Below the pieces are notes generated by a model, which was not told the origin of the DNA, did not search any database, and saw only the letters and a program-made list of their open reading frames with translations. Positions 59,200-64,000 of a stretch of 64,000 bases of DNA are shown in pieces. The DNA is from Burkholderiaceae bacterium. Its GTDB lineage: Bacteria > Pseudomonadota > Gammaproteobacteria > Burkholderiales > Burkholderiaceae_C. The position numbers and the translations under genes are program-made. The DNA lies in contig JACKLI010000001.1 of assembly GCA_024235995.1 (NCBI GenBank), positions 2,976,001 through 3,040,000 of the forward strand, read 5' to 3'. How positions within the stretch are numbered: the stretch's first letter is position 1; each line of letters starts with the position of its first letter.

Positions 59200-61310
59200 G
59201 CGGCCGCTCCCTCACGTCCGTCGGTCGTGCCTTGCAGCGACGGCGCGCGGCGCACCAGGCCATCGAGCTGGTAGATGCCCACGGGCGCCAAGGTGACCGG
59301 CCGCGCCGTCACGTCGATCGCCGCCCGCGTGCGGTTGTCCAGGCGCTCGGCCGCGACGAACTCGGCCACCGTGCCGCCCAGCGCTTCGGCCAGCACCTCC
59401 TGCGTGCTCTGGAAGGCCGGTTGCACGACCTCCAGCATGTCGGCCAGCACGCGCAGCACCTTCCAGGCCGGGCGCGTGTCGCCCAGCGGCGCCACCACGG
59501 CGTGAAAGCTCTGCACCCGCCCCTCGGCGTTGACGAAGCTGCCCGAGGTCTCGGAAAACGGGGCGATCGGCAGCAGCACGTCGCTGATGTCCAGGTTGGT
59601 CTTGAAGGGGCTGAGCGTGACCACCATGTCGCAGCCGGTGAGCGGCACGCCGCGCGTGTCGGGCCCCGGTTCGCAGTTCAGCAGCAGCGCCGCCTTCAGG
59701 CCGCCGGCCAGCATTTGCGCGGCATTCAGGCCGCCGGATCCCGGCAGCGCCTCCACCACCTGCGCGCCCACCGTGTTGGCCGCCTCGGTCAGGTAGCCCA
59801 CGCTGGCGCCGGTCTGCTCGCCGATCCATTGGGCCAACGCCAGCAGGCTGCTGGCGGCCGGATGCTGCGCCGCCGCGTTGCCCAGCAGAACCGCCTTGCG
59901 CTCGCCCGCAAGCAGAGCCTTGGCCACGGCCTGCGCGGCCTCGCTGACCGTGCCCGCCGCCGGTGCCGAAACGCCCTTGGCCGCCGCGACGGCCGCCGCC
60001 ACGTCGGCCAGCAACTGGGGCCACTGCCCGGGCTCGCCCAGCGACGACGCCGCCAGCGGCATGGCCCAGGCGTCGGCCTCGCGCAGCAGCGCCGGCGACG
60101 TGAGCGCCGCCACTTGCGCGCCGTGACGCACGGCCTGGCGGATGCGCGCGGCGAACAGCGGGTGGTCCTTGCGCAGGTTGGAGCCCACGACGAGCGCCGC
60201 CTGCAACTGCCCCAGCGCGGCGATCGAGGTGCCGAGCCAGCGCACGCCCTCGGGAGCGGCGAATTCGGTGTGGCGCAGGCGGTGGTCGATGTTCTGGCTG
60301 CCCAGCCCGCGCACCAGGCGGCCGGCCAGGAACAGCTCTTCGAGCGTGCTGTGCGGGCTGACCAGCGCGCCGATGGCGCCGGCGCCATGCTGGGCGCGGA
60401 TGTCGTGCAGGCCGTTGGCGACGTATTCCAGCGCGGTCTGCCAGTCGACCTCCTGCCACTGGCCGCCCTGCTTGAGCATGGGCTTGGTCAGGCGTTCGGC
60501 GCCGTTGAGCGCCTCGTACGAGAAGCGGTCGCGATCGGCGATCCAGCACTCGTTGACGTCCTCGTTCTCGAACGGCACCACGCGCAGGACCTTGTTGTTC
60601 TTGACCTGCATGATCAGGTTGGCGCCGGTCGAGTCGTGCGGACTGACGCTGCGGCGGCGCGCCATCTCCCAGGTGCGGGCGCTGAAGCGGAAGGGCTTGC
60701 TGGTGAGCGCGCCCACCGGGCAGATGTCGATCATGTTGCCCGAGAGCTCCGAGTCGATCGAACTGCCGACGAAGGTCTCGATCTCGGCATGCTCGCCCCG
60801 GTTGGACATACCCAACTCCATGATGCCGCCGATCTCCTGGCCGAAGCGCACGCAGCGCGTGCAGTGGATGCAGCGCGTCATCTCCTTCATGGAGATCAGC
60901 GGCCCCACCTCCTTGGGCTTGACCGAGCGCTTTTCCTCGTCGTAGCGCGAGGCCGACCAGCCGTAGCCCACGGCCAGGTCCTGCAGCTGGCACTCGCCGC
61001 CCTGGTCGCACACCGGGCAGTCCAGCGGGTGGTTGATGAGCAGGAACTCCATCACCGCGTTCTGCGCGGCGATGGCCTTGGCGCTTTTGGTGCGCACGAT
61101 CATGCCCTGCGTCACCGGGGTGGCGCAGGCCGGCACCGCCTTGGGCGCCTTTTCCACGTCCACCAGGCACATGCGGCAGTTGGCGGCGATGGACAGCTTC
61201 TTGTGATAGCAGAAGTGCGGGATGTAGATGTCGGCCTCCTGCGCAGCCTGGATCACCATGCTGCCTTCGGGCGCCTGCACCTTCTTGCCGTCGATTTCGA
61301 GTTCAACCAT
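59196..61310 (-). CDS. nuoG: NADH-quinone oxidoreductase subunit G
   Basis: A 704-residue iron-sulfur subunit. The N-terminal [2Fe-2S] site (FCYHKKLSIAANCRMCLVDV), the His/Cys [4Fe-4S] site (HPLDCPVCDQGGECQLQD), CIHCTRCVRFGQEIGG and CPVGALTSKPFRF are followed by a molybdopterin-oxidoreductase-like domain. The C-terminus (about 640-704) is variable. It carries electrons from NuoF towards NuoI. It lies 24 bases after nuoF. Confidence 0.96.
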   Translation of the reverse strand: MVELEIDGKKVQAPEGSMVIQAAQEADIYIPHFCYHKKLSIAANCRMCLVDVEKAPKAVPACATPVTQGMIVRTKSAKAIAAQNAVMEFLLINHPLDCPVCDQGGECQLQDLAVGYGWSASRYDEEKRSVKPKEVGPLISMKEMTRCIHCTRCVRFGQEIGGIMELGMSNRGEHAEIETFVGSSIDSELSGNMIDICPVGALTSKPFRFSARTWEMARRRSVSPHDSTGANLIMQVKNNKVLRVVPFENEDVNECWIADRDRFSYEALNGAERLTKPMLKQGGQWQEVDWQTALEYVANGLHDIRAQHGAGAIGALVSPHSTLEELFLAGRLVRGLGSQNIDHRLRHTEFAAPEGVRWLGTSIAALGQLQAALVVGSNLRKDHPLFAARIRQAVRHGAQVAALTSPALLREADAWAMPLAASSLGEPGQWPQLLADVAAAVAAAKGVSAPAAGTVSEAAQAVAKALLAGERKAVLLGNAAAQHPAASSLLALAQWIGEQTGASVGYLTEAANTVGAQVVEALPGSGGLNAAQMLAGGLKAALLLNCEPGPDTRGVPLTGCDMVVTLSPFKTNLDISDVLLPIAPFSETSGSFVNAEGRVQSFHAVVAPLGDTRPAWKVLRVLADMLEVVQPAFQSTQEVLAEALGGTVAEFVAAERLDNRTRAAIDVTARPVTLAPVGIYQLDGLVRRAPSLQGTTDGREGAAA

Positions 61311-61334
61311 GAGATTCTTCCAACCGGCCCCGCT

Positions 61335-62687
61335 TCAGACGTAGGCAGGCACCACGCAGCACTTGTGCTCGACGTGATGCTCGAATTCGTGCCGGAAATG
61401 CTTGAGCATGCCACGCACGGGCATGGCCGCCGCGTCGCCCAGCGCGCAGATGGTTCGGCCCATGATGTTGCCGGCCACCGAATCCAGCAGGTCCATGTCC
61501 TGCTGGCGGCCGTGGCCGTTCTCGATGCGCTCGACCACGCGCCACAGCCAGCCCGTGCCCTCGCGGCAGGGCGTGCACTGGCCGCAGGACTCGTGCATGT
61601 AGAAGTAGGACAGACGCATCAGCGACTTGACCATGCAGCGCGAGTCGTCCAGCACGATCACCGCGCCCGAGCCCAGCATGGAGCCGGCCTTGGCGATGCT
61701 GTCGTAGTCCATGGTGCAGTCCATCATGATGGACGCGGGCAGCACCGGCGCCGACGAGCCACCCGGAATGACGGCCTTGAGCTGGCGCCCGCCGCGCACG
61801 CCGCCGGCCAGCTCCAGCAACCTGGCAAAGGGCGTGCCCATGGGAACCTCGTAGTTGCCGGGGCGCTCGACGTCGCCGCTGACCGAGTAGATCTTGGTGC
61901 CGCCGTTGTTGGGCTTGCCGCACTCCAGGTAGGCCTGCCCCCCGTGGCGCACGATCCAGGGCACCGCGGCAAAGGTCTCGGTGTTGTTGATCGTGGTGGG
62001 CTTGCCGTAGAGGCCGAAACTGGCCGGAAACGGCGGCTTGAAGCGCGGCTGGCCCTTCTTGCCTTCCAGCGATTCGAGCAGGCCGGTTTCCTCGCCGCAG
62101 ATGTAGGCGCCGAAGCCGTGGAAGGCGTGCAGCTGGAAGCTGAAGTCGCTGCCCAGGATGCGATCGCCCAGGTAGCCGGCGGCACGCGCTTCTTCCAGCG
62201 CCTCTTCGAAGCGCTCGTAGACCTGGAAGATCTCGCCGTGGATGTAGTTGTAGCCCACGCTCGTGCCCATGGCGTAGGCGGCAATGGCCATGCCCTCGAT
62301 CACGATGTGCGGGTTGAACATGAGGATGTCGCGGTCCTTGCAGGTGCCGGGCTCGCCCTCGTCCGAATTGCACACCAGGTGCTTTGGCCCCGGAAACTGG
62401 CGCGGCATGAAGCTCCACTTCAGGCCGGTCGGAAAACCCGCGCCGCCGCGCCCGCGCAGGCCCGACTCCTTGACCATGGCAATCAGCTGCTCGGGCGTCA
62501 TGCCGCCTCCGCCGTCCTTGCCCAGCAGCTTTTTCAGCGCCTGGTAGCCGCCGCGCGCCTCGTAGTCCTTCAGGCGCCAGTTGGTGCCATCCAGCCCGGC
62601 GTAGATCTGGGGGTTGATGTGGCGGCCGTGAAAGCAGGTTTCCACGCCTTGCGCGGCAAACTGCGACAACACCTGCTCGACCTTCAT
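61335..62687 (-). CDS. nuoF: NADH-quinone oxidoreductase subunit F
   Basis: A 450-residue NADH-binding flavoprotein subunit. Signatures are GLRGRGGAGFPTGLKWSFMP (NADH site), CNSDEGEPGTCKDRDI and GAYICGEETGLLESLEG (FMN site), and the [4Fe-4S] motif ESCGQCTPCREGTGW with a later Cys in GRTICALGDAAA. The ATG at 62687 overlaps the nuoE stop by four bases. The C-terminus ends KCCVVPAYV. Confidence 0.96.
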   Translation of the reverse strand: MKVEQVLSQFAAQGVETCFHGRHINPQIYAGLDGTNWRLKDYEARGGYQALKKLLGKDGGGGMTPEQLIAMVKESGLRGRGGAGFPTGLKWSFMPRQFPGPKHLVCNSDEGEPGTCKDRDILMFNPHIVIEGMAIAAYAMGTSVGYNYIHGEIFQVYERFEEALEEARAAGYLGDRILGSDFSFQLHAFHGFGAYICGEETGLLESLEGKKGQPRFKPPFPASFGLYGKPTTINNTETFAAVPWIVRHGGQAYLECGKPNNGGTKIYSVSGDVERPGNYEVPMGTPFARLLELAGGVRGGRQLKAVIPGGSSAPVLPASIMMDCTMDYDSIAKAGSMLGSGAVIVLDDSRCMVKSLMRLSYFYMHESCGQCTPCREGTGWLWRVVERIENGHGRQQDMDLLDSVAGNIMGRTICALGDAAAMPVRGMLKHFRHEFEHHVEHKCCVVPAYV

Positions 62688-63208
62688 GGCGCCACCTCCG
62701 CGCCCTTCAGGCCGTCGACCAGCTGTTGCAGCTTGTCGTCGCTCATGAAGCTGCACATGCTGCGGTCGTTGACCAGCATCACCGGCGCATCGGCGCAGGC
62801 GCCCAGGCACTCGCAGTGCTGCAGGGTGAACAGGCCGTCCGGCGTGGTGTCGCCGTCGACGATGCCCAGCGTCTTCTCGAGATAGGCCAGCGCCTGCGCA
62901 CCACCGCGCAACTGGCACGGCAGGTTGGTGCACACGTTCAGCTTGAAGCGGCCCACGGGCTGCTGGTTGAACATGTTGTAGAAGGTGGTGACCTCGTGCA
63001 CGGCCATGGGCGGCATGCCCAGGTACTCGGCCACCGCCTTTTCCATCGCCGGGCTGACCCAGCCCTGCTCCTGCTGGGCGATGGTGAGGCAGGCGATCAC
63101 GGCCGACTGCTTCTGGTCGGCCGGGTACTTGGCCACTTCGCGCGCAAAGCGCGCTCGCGTGGCCTCGGACAGCGCCGCCACGGGCGCGTCGGCAACGGTT
63201 GCGCTCAT
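62684..63208 (-). CDS. nuoE: NADH-quinone oxidoreductase subunit E
   Basis: A 174-residue thioredoxin-like [2Fe-2S] subunit with the ligands in VCTNLPCQL and HCECLGACADAPVM. The ATG at 63208 (MSATVADAPV) fits the family length, and its first bases overlap the nuoD stop. It pairs with NuoF in the NADH dehydrogenase module. Confidence 0.95.
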   Translation of the reverse strand: MSATVADAPVAALSEATRARFAREVAKYPADQKQSAVIACLTIAQQEQGWVSPAMEKAVAEYLGMPPMAVHEVTTFYNMFNQQPVGRFKLNVCTNLPCQLRGGAQALAYLEKTLGIVDGDTTPDGLFTLQHCECLGACADAPVMLVNDRSMCSFMSDDKLQQLVDGLKGAEVAP

Positions 63209-64000
63209 CGATCGATCTCTCCAAACACGATGTCCAGCGTGCCAATGATGGCCACGGCGTCGGCCAGCATGTGCCCCCGGCACAGCTCGTCGAACGCGGC
63301 CAGATGGACATATCCGGGCGGGCGAATCTTCAGGCGATAGGGCTTGTTGGCGCCGTCGCTGATCAGGTAGATGCCGAACTCCCCCTTGGGGTGCTCGACC
63401 GCGGCATAGGCCTCACCCTCGGGCACGTGCATGCCCTCGGTGAACAACTTGAAGTGGTGGATCAGGTCCTCCATGCCGTACTTCATGCGCTCGCGCTTGG
63501 GCGGGGCCACCTTGTGGTTGTCGATGATGACCGGGCCCGGGTTGGCACGCAGCCAGGCCACGCACTGCTGGATGATGCGGTTGGACTGGCGCATTTCCTC
63601 GATGCGCACCAGGTAGCGGTCGTAGCTGTCGCCGGTCTTGCCCACCGGGATGTCGAAGTCGAGCTGGTCGTAGACCTCGTAGGGCTGCTTCCTGCGCAGG
63701 TCCCACGCGATGCCGGAGCCGCGCAGCATGGGACCCGTGAGGCCCAGGTTGAGCGCGCGCTCGGGCGTGACCACGCCGATGCCCACCAGGCGCTGCTTCC
63801 AGATGCGGTTCTCGGTCAGCAGCACCTCGTACTCGTCCACCAGCTTGGGAAAACGCTGCGTGAAGTCGTCGATGAAGTCCAGCAGCGAGCCCTGGCGGTT
63901 GGCATTGATGGCGGCCAGGCTGCGCGTCGAGCGCACCTTGCTGGGCTTGTACTGCGGCATGGCGTCCGGCAGGTCGCGGTACACCCCGCCCGGACGGAAG
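63205..64000 (-). CDS. nuoD: NADH-quinone oxidoreductase subunit D, C-terminal part (cut by window edge)
   Basis: The last 264 codons of the 49-kDa quinone-site subunit; the start lies beyond the window. Visible are FRPGGVYRDLPDAMP, VGIGVVTPERALNLGLTGPMLRGSGIAWDLRR, DSYDRYLVRIEEMRQS, EAYAAVEHPKGEFGIYL and the C-terminal DIVFGEIDR. It is upstream of nuoE in the operon, with a four-base overlap. The remaining nuoA-C are expected beyond 64000. Confidence 0.96.
   Translation of the reverse strand, partial: FRPGGVYRDLPDAMPQYKPSKVRSTRSLAAINANRQGSLLDFIDDFTQRFPKLVDEYEVLLTENRIWKQRLVGIGVVTPERALNLGLTGPMLRGSGIAWDLRRKQPYEVYDQLDFDIPVGKTGDSYDRYLVRIEEMRQSNRIIQQCVAWLRANPGPVIIDNHKVAPPKRERMKYGMEDLIHHFKLFTEGMHVPEGEAYAAVEHPKGEFGIYLISDGANKPYRLKIRPPGYVHLAAFDELCRGHMLADAVAIIGTLDIVFGEIDR

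Noticed and set aside
59232..62885. A 1217-codon open frame on the plus strand across nuoG and nuoF.
   Set aside because: It is antisense to two certain complex I genes. Its composition (His, Arg, Ala, Gln-rich) is that of a GC-rich shadow frame, with no motif or ribosome site.

Overview
The window is GC-rich (about 70% by eye) chromosomal DNA of a betaproteobacterium, most likely family Comamonadaceae (order Burkholderiales). This rests on gene content and order: an rne/rluC/HAD/Rieske/S49-peptidase block, TIGR02449-type gene-zapA-6S RNA, hemN next to fnr, and a nuo operon ending in nuoN-DUF2818-NUDIX-DUF1178. I see no rRNA, tRNA or CRISPR array. Gene identities come from motif recognition and context; no database search was run.

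Layout. 1-2.75 kb: a bufferin-type copper RiPP operon (bufA1, MNIO enzyme bufB, bufC, DoxX) divergent from an ECF sigma factor gene cut by the window edge, with a matching ECF-type promoter on each strand. 2.8-14.2 kb: housekeeping genes (upp, yceD, a Maf/YceF pyrophosphatase, a tetrapyrrole-methylase-type methyltransferase, S49 peptidase, Rieske protein, HAD phosphatase, rluC, rne) interrupted by a large TPR/GT41 O-GlcNAc-transferase-like gene. rne carries an apparent one-base frameshift. 14.3-16.7 kb: ahpC and ahpF. 16.7-18.7 kb: a small plastic region in which two near-identical remnants of a DNA-methyltransferase C-terminus flank a secreted protein with an IPTL/PEP-CTERM-like tail. 18.7-31.5 kb: a LysR regulator and a 3-hydroxyanthranilate/2-aminomuconate catabolic cluster with its own branched-chain-amino-acid-type ABC transporter. 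The livM-type permease is split by a 2.4-kb ISL3-family element carrying phage-like passenger genes, with an 8-bp target duplication. 31.5-45.2 kb: a ClC channel and a long minus-strand cobalamin salvage/uptake cluster (btuB, two BtuF-like proteins, cobU, btuC, btuD, cobO, ogt, cbiB, cobC/cobD, cobT, cobS, phosphatase) headed by a cobalamin riboswitch. 45.3-50.6 kb: TIGR02449-type gene-zapA-6S RNA, two TauE/SafE-type membrane proteins, hemN and fnr with an FNR box between them, and DUF1178. 50.7-64 kb: NUDIX, DUF2818 and the respiratory complex I operon nuoN to nuoD, with nuoD cut by the window edge.

How the parts work together. The sigma factor and buf genes form a probable metal-stress response. 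The catabolic cluster takes 3-hydroxyanthranilate to oxalocrotonate, but the insertion probably hampers transport and the downstream decarboxylase. The riboswitch couples B12 import and lower-ligand assembly to B12 supply. FNR probably links hemN to oxygen. At least nine copies of a roughly 50-bp AT-richer repeat are scattered in the window, some apparently read in frame inside genes (cobU, cobS).
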